From: Cryptomeria japonica | Lineage: Eukaryota > Streptophyta > Pinopsida > Cupressales > Cupressaceae | Length of the DNA: 64,000 bases | Direction: 5' to 3' | Assembly: GCF_030272615.1 (NCBI RefSeq) | Contig: NC_081415.1 | Span: 190,306,270-190,370,269 of the forward strand | Part shown: piece after piece, positions 35,473-47,636 of the stretch | How positions within the stretch are numbered: the stretch's first letter is position 1 | Layout of the letters: each line of letters starts with the position of its first letter | Notes under the pieces: model-generated | The model's input: the letters and a program-made list of their open reading frames with translations, nothing else | Database searches by the model: none | Told to the model about the DNA's origin: nothing | Made by a program: the position numbers and the translations under genes

Positions 35473-35582
35473 GTCAAGTCGGTAAATACATGAAGTCTGG
35501 CTACTCGGTAAAAGCATAAAAGGAAGTGTCAAGTCGGTAAATACATGAAGTCTGGCTACTCGGTAAAAGCATAAAAGGAAGT
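35473..35582. repeat. Perfect 55-bp tandem duplication in the ORF1-ORF2 spacer
   Basis: The unit beginning GTCAAGTCGGTAAATACATG at 35473 repeats without change at 35528. It lies in the spacer (35333-35889) where pol would be expected; the spacer is otherwise featureless. Identity implies a recent duplication. Confidence 0.95.
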
Positions 35583-35889
35583 GGTATGAGTGCATTTAAT
35601 GTTTTCTGACCTAACTATACAGAGACCAATAAGGTATATTGTGTACTTAAAGCACTTTGCGTGGTCATTTTACACTTACCAAGTTTTCAAGAAAGCAGAG
35701 CAAAGCGATTAAAAGGCAATCAAACCACCTCCAGAGCGAATTTCAAGGTATTTTACACATCGATCTCAAGCATTTCTTAGAGCTAGCTACCAGAAAATAT
35801 CAGTTGTGATTATCTACTTTATATCTATTTGACATTTGAAAGTCTTCAAACCCTAAGGATCTTTTGTTAGTATTTATCCAAAATCTGCA

Positions 35890-38800
35890 ATGGCACCTAA
35901 GATCCAGAAGCCTGTTGTTGTTGAGAACATTGAAAAGCCCTCACTGAAATACTCTTTAACTCACAAAGTTGCATCTGAACCAGATGATAAAATTGCATTT
36001 TCACTCATTCTAAATAGGGTTTTATTAGTTGAGGATGTGAGATTCTTCACTAAGTGTCGTGTTGAGGAACTAGGTTATGTTGTAATCAAAGACTCATATG
36101 ATGAATTGTGCACTGATAGGAAATTGGATAGCAAGTTCGAACACATTAAAATCAAGGGATTGACTGAAGCCCTAACCTATCCCCATGTATTCAAACCCCG
36201 GTAGGTTAAGTTTGTTGTGAGAAAAGTTCATGATGATTTCATGTGGTTAGCAGAGCAACCATTCAAAATCACCAAGGAAATCATTCATTTGATCACCGGT
36301 TACCCTATTTATGATCATGCCCAAGCTCAAAAAATGATATCACAGAAGGAATTAATCAGTTTAACCAGAGTCGAATCTGATTGCAGAGGATTGAAACTGA
36401 ATAATGTCATAGATGCAGAGCTGAAGTTTACAATAAGAGTAAAAGGTTATTGTTTTTTCCAATCGGCAAGGGAAAATAGTGTACCCTGTGCAGCAGTCGA
36501 TTTAGCATATAAAATTGTGAAGAAAGGCATGAAAATTGATTTTATGTGAAGTATTGTTGAAAAACATGTTTGAGAATCTCAATACCATAAGGAAGCCAAA
36601 GAAGAACAACTCGGCTAATACACTAAAGTTTGGTTCACTTTTGGTATGCATGTTTTTCTATTTTGAGAAATTCTTTCCATCAGTCGGTAATGTTGTTTGG
36701 GAGCTACACCGACCAATCACCCATCAAATCAATGACTTCATCAAGAAGCTAGGTGATAACTTTAATGATATTATGGATGATTATTTTAGCAAGTTTCAAG
36801 AGAAGATACATAACAGGTATAGAATTTCACCCAAATTAGTGGAGAAATACAAGGATGACATATGCTTTGAAGTAGACACTGATTACTACTATGTTAATGT
36901 TGTGGAACCGAGAACTCAATCTTTGCCACCTATGGGTTATGAGATTGATTTTGACATCACACAACAATAGATAGATGTTTTTGTTACATTACCAAGGCAT
37001 GCTACCAAGCTAAGATATGGTACATATGAAGAAGTGAAAGGGAAAGTTAAGATGAGCATCATAGTACCCAAGGCTACAAGGAAGGCAACAAAAATGATCA
37101 AGGTATTAATAGAGAAATTTGGAGAAGGTTCTACCTCCACACCTATCAAGGGAACTCTAGTCATCATCGAGGAGGAATCTGAAGCCCAAGAGGCAGCTAT
37201 TACATTAAGAACCAAGTTGCCTAAAGGGAAAGTTCTGAAAAGGAAGAAACGGGATACATCAAAGGTATCACCGACTCCTCTAGCCAAGCGACCTAACACA
37301 AGATCATCTGTAGCATCACTGAGTAAGAAACCAAAGAATGTTGTCACACCAAAGGCAACAAAAACATATAAGAAATCTACTTAGAGACTTATTTTGGTTA
37401 AAGAGTCCAGTGACACCAAATCTAAAGACAAAAGTAAATTTCAGATTGTCAAAAGTAAAAAGGAAAATGTACATAGTGTTGAAAATTTTTGTGCTAATCT
37501 AAAGCAATATGGTGGATTTGGATCATTTAGATATGTTAAGTATGAATCTAGAAATGATGCAAAAAAGAGACAAATTGAAGAAGCCATAATCTGTACTCTT
37601 TTGAAATTTCGATTGCTCCCATTGGAAGTAACTAATTCTCTTCCAAAAGAATTGTATTCGCATATTGATAATAGGTGTACATATGCCATGGACTTAGAAA
37701 AGCAAATGAGAGAAAGAAGTTTGGTACATCTCTTTCTAGACATGTCAGTAGAAGAGATCAAAGAACATCTGAAAAACTACCACAAAAACTTCCTAGTCAA
37801 GCAAAGAGCCTTAAAATTGATTAATGGACTTTATCTAGAAGTAGAGAATGAGACCAAGGAAAAGTGGTAGGAAATCTTTCGTATCAAGAATGCTAATGAG
37901 CAAGATGAAGTTGAAATAGTTGATGTCATCAAGAAAGATCTTGATATCACCGAGCAAGACCCTGCTGACACTATACAAATTGATGAGGATATCATGGCCA
38001 TCGAGGCACCAAAACAGGAAATGATAGAAGGGAATGCTTATGCCCAACTTATATCCAGTGAGTCAGTTTTGGAACAAGTTCGGCCCTATCCTCCAGTCAA
38101 TCAGCCTATTTCAACCGAGGGCCCTCAGGAAACTGAACAAGGAAAAGAAGGTCACAAGTCTACATAAGGAGAAGGAACTTCTCAAGCCACCGGGGAACAA
38201 ACCTCTGAAGCTCCTTCTAGCACTGAAAATGTTACAACCGAGACACCAAGCACTGAGGCACCAAAGGACACTTCAGAGGCTAAAGAAATCAACCAAAGTG
38301 TTGCCTCTACTGAGCAACCTACCAAGAGTCAACAAACCTCTCAAGCCCTTGTCTTAGTTCAAACGGTGAAAGGTAAAGAAAAGAAAATGAAGAAACATAG
38401 TTTCAAATTAGATTTGTCAAAACCAATAGTGTTGCCAAATGTAGATATATCCAAATTAAAAGGGAAAGCACTCATTGAATTCAATGAACTATGCAAAGCC
38501 AAAGCTAAACAAGAAAAACAAATGGCTATTCAAAAGAAAAATAAAGTACTTCAGAAAGTGAAAGCACTGTTAATAGATATGCTACATGAAGTAACAGTGA
38601 CAAAAGATGTCACCATCCATATTCAACTAGATGAACTCCTAACTAAAATAGAGACATCTGGAGTAGATGCATCTAAATACTTGAGCAAGTTAAAGGACAA
38701 AGAGCTCACTACTAAAATGATTGAAGAGGTACAGAAAGCTATTTCTATTGGCAAAGTTAAACTTGTCAAATTTATTGCTAAGTTGTCCCCTCAACTCAAG

Positions 38801-39097
38801 CACATTCTTTATTTATTTCAGAAACTCTGTACATTCTCTTTATTCATTAAAGATATTAAAAATAAAACAGAAGTGATTGAGAAAGAGATCACCAATCTCT
38901 CAAGTAAGTTGACCACTAAGCCCAATTCTATTCAGCACTTCTATACAAAGTTACAAAAGCTCATGGCTCAACAATTGGAACTTAGGAATGAAGAGCACCA
39001 AATAAGGATGGACATTATGACTCTTCAAACCTTATTCATTCCACACTTGTCCTCCGTTCAAGAGAAGATCAACAAGGCTACCTCCCTATCCACTTAG
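35890..39097 (+). pseudogene. Element B ORF2, nearly full length but interrupted
   Basis: ATG at 35890 (MAPKIQKPVVVENIEKP). Module 1 holds EDVRFFTKCRVEELGY, then DDFMWLAEQPFKITKEIIHL and ITGYPIYDHAQ, with LVCMFFYFEKFFPSVGNVVW further on. Module 2 holds RISPKLVEKYKDDICFEVD and PMGYEIDFD. A basic Ser/Thr/Lys-rich linker follows (37000-37380). Module 3 (37480-37870) holds LPKELYSHIDNRCTYAMDLE. A Thr/Glu-rich linker comes next, and a lysine-rich coiled coil ends it (38360-39097). About five stops and two frameshifts interrupt roughly 1,070 codons. The same order is seen in elements A and C. It occupies the place of the Sirevirus env-like gene but shows no signal peptide or clear transmembrane segment. 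Function unknown. Confidence 0.7.
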
Positions 39098-39615
39098 CTA
39101 GAAGGAAGCACCTTAGATGGCCTAATTTCACTATTAGCAGACATTACAGCTCAGAATCCACTCATGGATAGTGTCAAGGATGCCCTCTCTGCCGCTCTCA
39201 TCGATGCAAAGACAAAGTATAAATCCATTTTTGACCAGTTGCCACCACCGAATGGTAACTAAGTTTTGATGTTTGTCAAAAAGGGGGAGTATAGTATCAA
39301 AGTACCAAAGGGGGAGTGTAGTAAATAGGGGGAGTATACCGAGCAGAACAACGTATCCAAATGCACAGTTAATTTTGACAGCGAACCGAGCAGTGACAAC
39401 CAAGTAGTTAATACAAAACATTGATCATCGAGCATGCAAAATCAGAGTTTTTGTACAGTATATTGATAAGGGGAGTATATCTGAATATATCATTTTATTG
39501 ACTAAATGTATATACTATCAGTTTTGTCAAAATTTTGTAAGTATATAGATTTTTGAGTTATGACTTTGAAAAAGGAGTTTTGTCAAACATCTCAACTAAT
39601 GTCAAAAGGGGAGAT
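39098..39615 (+). promoter_or_regulatory. Element B 3' non-coding region and polypurine tracts
   Basis: The LTR-adjacent tract is AAAAGGGGAGAT at 39604-39615. Upstream runs are AAAAAGGGGGAGTATAG near 39279, CAAAGGGGGAGTG near 39308, TAGGGGGAGTATA near 39327 and AAGGGGAGTATATC near 39468. This gives five purine tracts in about 340 bp, with no coding sequence. Confidence 0.75.
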
Positions 39616-40744
39616 TGTTACTACTTATTAAGTTGCCATTAGTTTTATATCCAAAGTCATTCTATATACTCTAGTCGGTTACTACTACCGAAATATTCAG
39701 TCGGTAAGCACATAGTAGTCGGTTATAGAAGGAAGTAGTCATAGAGCCTAGTATACACCGACCTATCTACCAAGTAACATTCCATGTCTACCGGGCAGCA
39801 ATAATGATACACCGAGTGAAACGTGTTACCAGATTCATTGAACCTAGACACATGCGAAAACGTGTTACAAGATCAAGGAACAAAGAACCTTTATCACATT
39901 GGAAATTGCACTTAAATATTTTGAATGATCTCGAGGTCATCTATCCAATGAAACATTTTGCATGGTTATTCATTCGATAAATCATGTTTGTAAGATCGAA
40001 GCAATGAACCAGATCACCAACATAAGAGATCTATTTATATAGCATGGATTAAGGATAAAAAGGGAATACAGAGGTGTATGAAGCAAGACATGTGTAATAG
40101 ATAAGGAAGCACTGAGTATTGCGAATGTCAGAGAATAGTCAAAGAATAGAGTAAACAGAAGGGTTTACCGAGTTACTTTATGGGTTACCAAGGTATGCTA
40201 TAAGCAAGGTAATCTTATTTGAGCACATAGAATCTAATGTAACATTTCAAATGTGAAGTTGCAGATATTTGTAATGACTTTATTGTAATATTTTGAAGTT
40301 GTAAGAGAAACCTTTAACAGGGTAAAAGACTCTAACAAAGTCTATAAATTGTAAAGCCTTTAACCAGGTGCAACATTTAGAATAAGTGTTGCAAAATCCT
40401 TTAGCAAGGTAGATCTAACGATCTCAATACTCCTAATAGGGTAAGCTATCAGAAATAGCTAAACATGTAGCTCTAACTAAGCAACCTTTATTATTGCAGT
40501 AGTGAAGTTGTGGGTGCCATCCCCACCATAGTTTTTCTCTCTAACCAAGAGCTTTTACGTAACCAAAATATATATGTTATGGAGTGAATCATGTATGATT
40601 GTTATTTATTTATTTTAGCTTTATGTTATGTTACAACAGTTTTTGGTTTATGCATAACAATAAAGATATTGTTGAAGAAAGGATTTGAAGTACTGATTCA
40701 CCCCTCCCCTCTCAATACATTAGCTTTCCATATTGGGCCTAACA
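39616..40744 (+). repeat. Element B 3' LTR
   Basis: TGTTACTACT to GGGCCTAACA, matching 32744-33917. It ends at the target duplication TGCAA (40745-40749). Confidence 0.92.
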
Positions 40745-41089
40745 TGCAACACATTCCTATACACTATCACTATACAAAACTAAACTTAGATCGACATGAA
40801 ACCAACTACAGACCACAAAGATCATATCCAAAGCTCCGAAAAAGCTATATTACAAGTTGATATACCATTTGAAGTGACAACTGTAGCTAGGAAATTCAAA
40901 ATAAGCATCAAAGCAATAGATTAGGTAACCACAAACCTAAATTTAAATGAAATAAAATCCTAATACACTTAATAAAGGATTGAAGCTAAAACATTCAAAA
41001 TAACACAAACCATATACAAATGTTCCCTTTATTGACCTCCATTGTTTCTCTTTCTTCTTCAAATATTTTGTGGATCTCACCTACAAAGC
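40745..41089. other. Right flank of element B, unassigned
   Basis: Starts with the TGCAA target duplication, then AT-rich DNA continuous in character with 32100-32738, the other side of the insertion. No gene recognised. Confidence 0.5.
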
Positions 41090-43317
41090 ACAATTTCAAG
41101 TGAAAAGCAAATTGACAATGAGAGATCAAAATCGTAGCATAAATTTACTTGAAGAGTGGTTGTTGAAAATGAGCAATGAGAGCTCAATTTATAGAAAAAT
41201 TGGGATTGATTGGTTGGCTAAGATTGAAAATGCTTTTGGTTAGATGGACAAACCTAATTGAGGGCACGACAAAGCTGTCATTCGAAGAAGGATGAAGATA
41301 GAAGAAAGCAAATGGGAAGATATCATGAGAATAAATAATAAAATCCTTAATTATCTTCTCATAAATACCAAATTAGCAAGTTGAAGAGATAAGGGAGACA
41401 TAAATTAGAAAGTGGAAGAGATAAGTGGGGTCATAAGTAAATAAATAAAATTAATTTATTTCACCCACACATAGTAATTAAATAAACTTTAAATTTATTT
41501 AATTAGAATAATTGGAGAAAGGGATTAAAAAAATAAAATAATTATTTAATCATGGAAGAATAATTAGCTTAGAATAAAGGGATTAAATAATTAAGTAAAT
41601 TGTTTAATCGAAGAGGAATAGTTAGGATTAATCGATTAAGATCAAGATTAATTGATTGGAAAGAGATAATGATGAATAGTTTAGAGGAACAATAAATAAA
41701 CAATTAAGAATTATTTAATTATAAGAAATTAGAAGAAGAAAATTAGTACTAATTAAATAATTAAAATTATTTAATCAGTTTAGACGAAAAAGGTCAATGA
41801 AAAGTGTCGTCAGAGACTTAGGACAATTTTAAGTGTCCACATTTTGCCCTTATTAGAGACAATGCGATTTTGAGTGTTGTTTCACAAAAAAAAAAAGAAA
41901 AAAAAAAGAAAAAAAAAAAGAAATCATGCCTAGTAGACCATGGGAAGCACAATTGCAAGTGAAAAGAAAATTGACAATGAGAGATAAAAACCATAGCTTA
42001 AAGTTACTCAAAGCATGGTTGTTGAAAATAAGCAATGAGAGCTCAATTTATAGAAATATTGGGATTGATTGGGTGGCTAAGGTTGAAAATACTTCTGGTT
42101 AGATGGATGGACCTAATTGAGTGCACGACAAAGATGCCATTTGAAGAAGGATGAAGATAGAAGAAAGCAAATGGGAAGATATTATGAGAATAAATAATAA
42201 AATCCTTAATTATCTTCTCATAAATACCAAATTAGCTAGTTGAAGAGATAAGGGAGACATAAATTAGAAAGTGGAAGAGATAAGTGGGGTCATAAATAAA
42301 TAAATAAAATTCATTTATTTCACTACACATAGTAATTAAATAAATTTTAAATTTATTTAATTAGAATAATTGGAGAAAGGGATTAAATAATTATTTAATC
42401 ATGGAAGAATAATTAGCTTAGAATAAAGGGATTAAATAATTAAGTAAATTATTTAACCAAAGAGTAATAGTTAGGATTAATCAATTAAGATCAAGATTAA
42501 TTGATTGGAAAGAGATAATGATGAATATTATTTAAATAATGAAGATTATTTAATTAATAGTTTAGAAGAACAATAACTAAACAATTAAGAATTATTTAAT
42601 TATAGGAAATTAGAAGAAGAAAATTAGTACTAATTAAATAATTAAAATTATTTAATCAGTTTAGATGAAAAAGGTTAGAGAAAAGTGTCATTAGAGACTT
42701 AGGACAATTTTCAATGTCTACATTTTGCCCCTCTTTGAGACAATGTGATTTTGAGCATTGTTTCAAAGAAAAAAAATTGACAAATCATGCCCCAATAGAG
42801 GACGAGAAGCACAATTACAAGTGAAAAGAAAATTCACAATGAGAGATGAAAATCGTAGCATAAAGTTACTCGAACCATGGTTGTTGAAAATGAGCAATGA
42901 GACCTCAATTTATTCAAAAATTGGGATTGATTTGGCGACTAATATTGAAAAAACTTTTGGTTAGATGGATGGACCTAATTGAGCGTACGACAAAGTTGTC
43001 ATTCAAAGAAGGATGAAGATAGAAGAAAGCAAATGGGAAGATATTATGTGAATAAATAGTAAAATACTTAATTATCTTCTCATAAATACCAAATTAGCAA
43101 TTTGAAGAAATAAGGGAGATAGAAATTAGAAAGTGGAAGAGATAAGTGGGGTCATAAATAAAATTCATTTATTTCACTCACACATAATAACTAAATAAAT
43201 TTTAAATTTATTTAATTAGAATAATTGGACAAAGGGATTAAATAATTAAAATAAATTTTTAATCATGGAAGAATAATTAGCTTAGAATAAAGGGATTAAA
43301 TAAATAAGTAAATTATT

Positions 43318-43976
43318 ATTGTTTTTTGATCGGTAGCAGGTATTACAATTTTAGCTGCTCTATAGTGTTCCACTAACTTAAGGCAATATGAGGTCTCGCC
43401 CCTACAATATAGTCTCTTTTTGACTGGAGCTATGAACCAGTGGGGTCTCATGCAGCATATCGATCCTTCATATCCATAATCCTCCTTATATCTCACTTCT
43501 CCTTATCTCTCCACAATACTCCTTATATCTCACTTCTCCTTATCTCTCCATATGCCTTATATCTCCTACTCCTTATCTTTCCACACTCCACCTTATCACT
43601 CCATATCAACTACTTATCCCTCCACTTGAACACCTTATCACTCCAGCTAGTAGTGGGTTCACACAGGTCGTGGTAGGGGCATCCACGCAACTATACAAAG
43701 GAAGTAATGCAATAGACAACGACCATCCAATAGTAACGGGACAGGTCAGCTTGGAAGTCATCACCAAAGTCACCAGCGAACATACAGGGGCATTAACACC
43801 ATCAGCAGGAGAAGCACCAATCGCAGGGGGAGGAGGCAGTACGGTGGTCCAAGCACACACCATGGCACAAACAGGGGGACACCAGCGTGGAGGACATCAC
43901 TCAGGCAGAGATTCAAACCAATGACCCACTATCAACAGTGGGATGCAACTTGTCATTACACTTTAGGGTTAACCCC
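43318..43976 (-). mobile_element. SINE-like retroposon with 16-bp target duplication
   Basis: A 659-bp insertion in array copy three, flanked by AAATAAGTAAATTATT at 43302-43317 and 43977-43992. Read on the minus strand it starts GGGGTTAACCCTAAAG and ends GATCAAAAAACAAT, an A-rich tail. Near its start the minus strand has GGTTTGAATCTCTGCC, close to an RNA polymerase III B box. A middle stretch (plus 43480-43600) is made of CTCCTTATCTCTCCA-type repeats. It is much less AT-rich than the array. It could be a long SINE or a truncated LINE of another family; no protein domain is seen. Confidence 0.7.
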
Positions 43977-44407
43977 AAATAAGTAAATTATTTAATCGAA
44001 GAGGAATAGTTAGGATTAATCGATTAAGATCAAGATTAATTGATTGGAAAGAGACAATAATGAATATTAATTAAATAATGAAGATTATTTAATTAATAGA
44101 TTAGAAGAACAATAATTAAACAATTAAGAATTACCTAATTATAGGAAATTAGAAGAAGAAAATTAGTACTAATTAAATAATTAAAATTATTTAATCAGTT
44201 TAGATGAAAAAGGTTAGTGAAAAGTGTTGTCAGAGACTTAGGACAATTTTTCAGTGTCTACATTTTGCCCCTCTTTGAGACAATGCGATTTTGAGCGTTG
44301 TTTCAAAGAAAAAAAATTGAGAAATCATGCCCCAATAGACCATGGGAAGCACAATTGCAAGTGCAAAACAAATTGACAATGATAGATGAAAAATATAGCA
44401 TAAAGTT

Positions 44408-44444
44408 TTGTTTTTTTAAATAAAAGTGGAGAACCACTAAATTG
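44408..44444 (-). mobile_element. 37-bp LINE 3'-tail insertion, copy 1
   Basis: Inserted within array copy four between duplications TAGCATAAAGTT (44396-44407 and 44445-44456). On the minus strand it reads TTTAGTGGTTCTCCACTTTT then an A-rich tail, matching the last bases of LINE copy 2 (TTTAGTGGCTTGTCCACTTTT). It is an extremely 5'-truncated LINE insertion. Confidence 0.8.
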
Positions 44445-45324
44445 TAGCATAAAGTTACTTGAAGCGTGGTTCTTGAAACAAAGAAATCAGAGCTCAATTT
44501 ATAGAAAAATTGGGATTGATTGGGTGGGTAAAATTGAAAAGACTTTTGCTTAGATGGATGGACCTAATTGAGTGCATGATAGAGCTATCATTTGAAGAAG
44601 GATGAAGATAGAAGAAAGCAAATGGGAAGATATTATGAGAATAAATAATAAAGTCCTTAATTATCTTCTCATAAATACCAAATTAGCTAGTTGAAGAGAT
44701 AAGGGAGACATAAATTAGAAAGTGGAAGAAATAAGTGGGGTCATAAATAAATAAAATTCATTTATTTCACCCACACATAGTAATTAAATAAATTTTAAAT
44801 CTATTTAATTAGAATAATTGGAGAAAGGGATTAAATAATTAAAATAATTATTTAATCATGGAAGAATAATTAGCTTAGAATAAAGGGACTGAATAATTAA
44901 GTAAATTATTTAATCGAAGAGGAATAGTTAGGATTAATCGATTAAGATCAAGATTAATTGATTGGAAAGAGATAATGATGAATATTAATTAAATAATGAA
45001 GATTATTTAATTAATAGTTTAGAAGAACAATAATTAAACAATTATGAATTATTTAATTATAGGAAATTAGTAGAAGAAAATTAGTACTAATTAAATAATT
45101 AAAATTATTTAATCAGTTTAGATGAAAAAGGTCAGTGAAAAGTATCGCTGGAGACTTAGGAAAATTTTTAGTGTCTACATTTTGCCCCTCTTTGAGACAA
45201 TGTGATTTTGAGCGTTGTTTCAAAGAAAAAAATTTGAGAAATCATGCCCTAGTAGACCACGGGAAGCACAATTGCAAGTGCAAAACAAATTGACAATGAT
45301 AGATGAAAATTGTAGCATAAAGTT

Positions 45325-45359
45325 TTGTTTTGTTTTAATAAAAGTGGAGAACCACTAAA
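45325..45359 (-). mobile_element. 35-bp LINE 3'-tail insertion, copy 2
   Basis: Same insertion at the same position of the next array unit, flanked by TTGTAGCATAAAGTT at 45310-45324 and 45360-45374. The shared site and sequence show that these two array units descend from one unit that already carried the insertion. Confidence 0.8.
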
Positions 45360-47636
45360 TTGTAGCATAAAGTTACTTGAAGTGTGGTTCTTGAAAAGGA
45401 GAAATGAGAGCTCAATTTATAGAAAAATTGGGATTGATTGGGTGGGTAAAATGGAAAAGACTTTTGGTTAGATGGATGGACCTATTTGAGCACACGACAG
45501 AGCTATCATTTGATGAAGGATGAAGATAGAAGAAAGCAAATGGGAAGATATTATGAGAATAAATAATAAAATCTTTAATTATCTTCTCATAAATACCAAA
45601 TTAACAAGTTGAAGATATAAGGGAGACAAAAATTAGAAAGTGGAAGAGATAAGTGGGGTCATAAATAAAAAAATAAAATTCATTTATTTCACTCACACAG
45701 TAATTAAATAAATTTTAAATTTTTTTAATTAGAATAATTGGAGAAAGGGATTAAATAATTAAAATAATTATTTAATCATGGAAGAATAATTAGCTTAGAA
45801 TAAAGGGATTAAATAATTAAGTAAATTATTTAATTGAAGAGGAATAGTTAGGATTAATCGATTAAGATCAAAATTAATTGATTGGAAAGAGATAATGATG
45901 AATATTAATTAAATAACGAACATTATTTAATTAATAGTTTAGAAAAAAATAATTAAACAATTAAGAATTATTTAATTATAAGAAATTAGAAGAAGAAAAT
46001 TAGTACTAATTAAATAATTAAAATTATTTAATCAGTTTAGATGAAAAAGGCTAGTGAAAAGTGTCATTAGAGACTTAGGACAATTTCCAGTGTCTACATT
46101 TTACCCCTCTTTGAGACAATGTGATTTTGAGCATTGTTTTAAAGAATTTTTTTTTGAGAAATCATGCCCCAGTAGACCACGGGAAGCACAATTGCAAGTT
46201 AAAAGCAAATTGACAATGAGAGATCAAAATCGTAGCATAAATTTACTCAAAGAATGGTTGTTGAAAATGAGCAATGAGAGCTTAATTTATAGAAAAATTG
46301 GGATTGATTGGGTGGCTAAGATTGAATAGACTTTTGGTTAGATGGATAGACCTAATTGAGCATACGACAAAGTAGCCATTCGAAGAAGGATGAAGATAGA
46401 AGAAAGCAAATGGAAAGATATTATGAGAATACATAATAAAATCCTTAATTATCTTCTCATAAATACCAAATTAGAAAGTTGAAGAGATAAGGGAGACATA
46501 AATTAGAAAGTGGAAGAGATAAGTGGGGTCATAAATAAATAAATAAAATTCATTTATTTCACTCACACATAGTAATTGAATAAATTTTAAATTTATTTAT
46601 TTAGAATAATTGGAGAAAGGGATTAAATAATTAATCATGGAAGAATAATTAGCTTAGAATAAAGGGATTAAATAATTAAGTAAACTATTTAATCAAAGAG
46701 GAATAGTTAGGATTAATCAATTAAGATCAAGATTAATTGATTGGAAAGAGATAATGATGAGTATTAATTAAATAATGAAGATTATTTAATTAATAGTTTA
46801 GAAGAACAATAATTAAACAATTAAGAATTATTTAATTATAGGAAATTAGAAGAAGAAAATTAGTACTAATTAAATAATTAAAATTATTTAATCAGTTTAG
46901 ATGAAAAAGGTCAGTGAAAAGTGTTGTCGGAGACTTAGGACAATTTCTAGTGTCTACATTTTGCCCCTCTTTGAGACAATGTGATTTTGAGCATTGTTTC
47001 AAAGAAATAAATTTGAGAATTCATGCCCTAGTAGACCACGGGAAGCACAATTACAAGTGAAAAGAAAATTGACAATGAGAGATGAAAATCATAGCATAAA
47101 GTTACTCAAAGTGTGGTTGTTGAAAATTTGTATTGAGAGCTCAATTTATAGAAAAAATGAGATTGATTGGTTGGATAAGATTGAAAAGACTTTTGGTTAG
47201 ATGGACAAACCTAATTGAGTGTACGACATAGCTATCATTCAAAGAAGGATGAAGATAGAAGAAAGCAAATGAGAAGATATTATGAGATTAAATAATAGAA
47301 TCCTTAATTATCTTCTCATAAATACAAAATTAGCAAGTTGAAGAGATGAGGGAGACAAAAATTAGAAAGTGGAAGAGATAAGTGGGGTCATAAATAAAAA
47401 AATAAAATTCATTTATTTCACCCACACAGCAATTAAATAAATTTTAAATTTATTTAATTAGAATAATTAGAGAATTGGATTAAATAATTAAAGTAATTAT
47501 TTATTCATGGAAGAATATTTAGCTTAGAATAAATGGATTAAATACTTAATTAAATTATTTAATCGAAGAGGAATAGTCAGGATTAATCAATTAAGATCAA
47601 GATTAATTGATTGGATAGAGATAATTATGAATATTA

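Larger units (their letters stand above)
32744..40744 (+). mobile_element. Element B: complete pol-less LTR retrotransposon
   Basis: An 8.0-kb element with both LTRs, TG...CA ends, primer site, polypurine tract and a 5-bp target duplication TGCAA. Internally it has only ORF1 (33980-35332) and ORF2 (35890-39097). No protease, integrase or RT is found in the 557-bp gap between them or elsewhere. Both ends are intact, so the lack of pol is not explained by end truncation. It looks like an element that moved in this form using proteins supplied in trans (inference). Stops and frameshifts in both ORFs indicate later decay. Confidence 0.9.
41090..47636. repeat. Seven-copy tandem array, unit about 860 bp
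   Basis: Copies can be counted from the phrase GTGTCTACATTTTGCCCCTC: 41832, 42713, 44253, 45170, 46089 and 46949, plus a partial first copy from about 41090. Every copy also has GAAGGATGAAGATAGAAGAAA and AGATAAGTGGGGTCATAAAT. Spacing is 860-880 bp when the insertions in copies three to five are discounted. Each unit holds a short similar reading frame (LTMRDENRSIKLLE... then IGIDW), but it is broken in several copies and I do not call it a gene. The last copy is cut by a LINE at 47637. Copies have diverged by scattered substitutions. Confidence 0.88.

Noticed and set aside
43606-43924. Overlapping 84-85 codon frames on both strands in the SINE-like insert
   Set aside because: The frames are open because the insert is less AT-rich. 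There is no recognised domain and the insert has retroposon hallmarks.
41090-47636. Regularly spaced repeats considered as a CRISPR array or a gene cluster
   Set aside because: Units are about 860 bp, the host looks like a plant nuclear genome, and there are no short spacers. The small shared frame is broken in several units.
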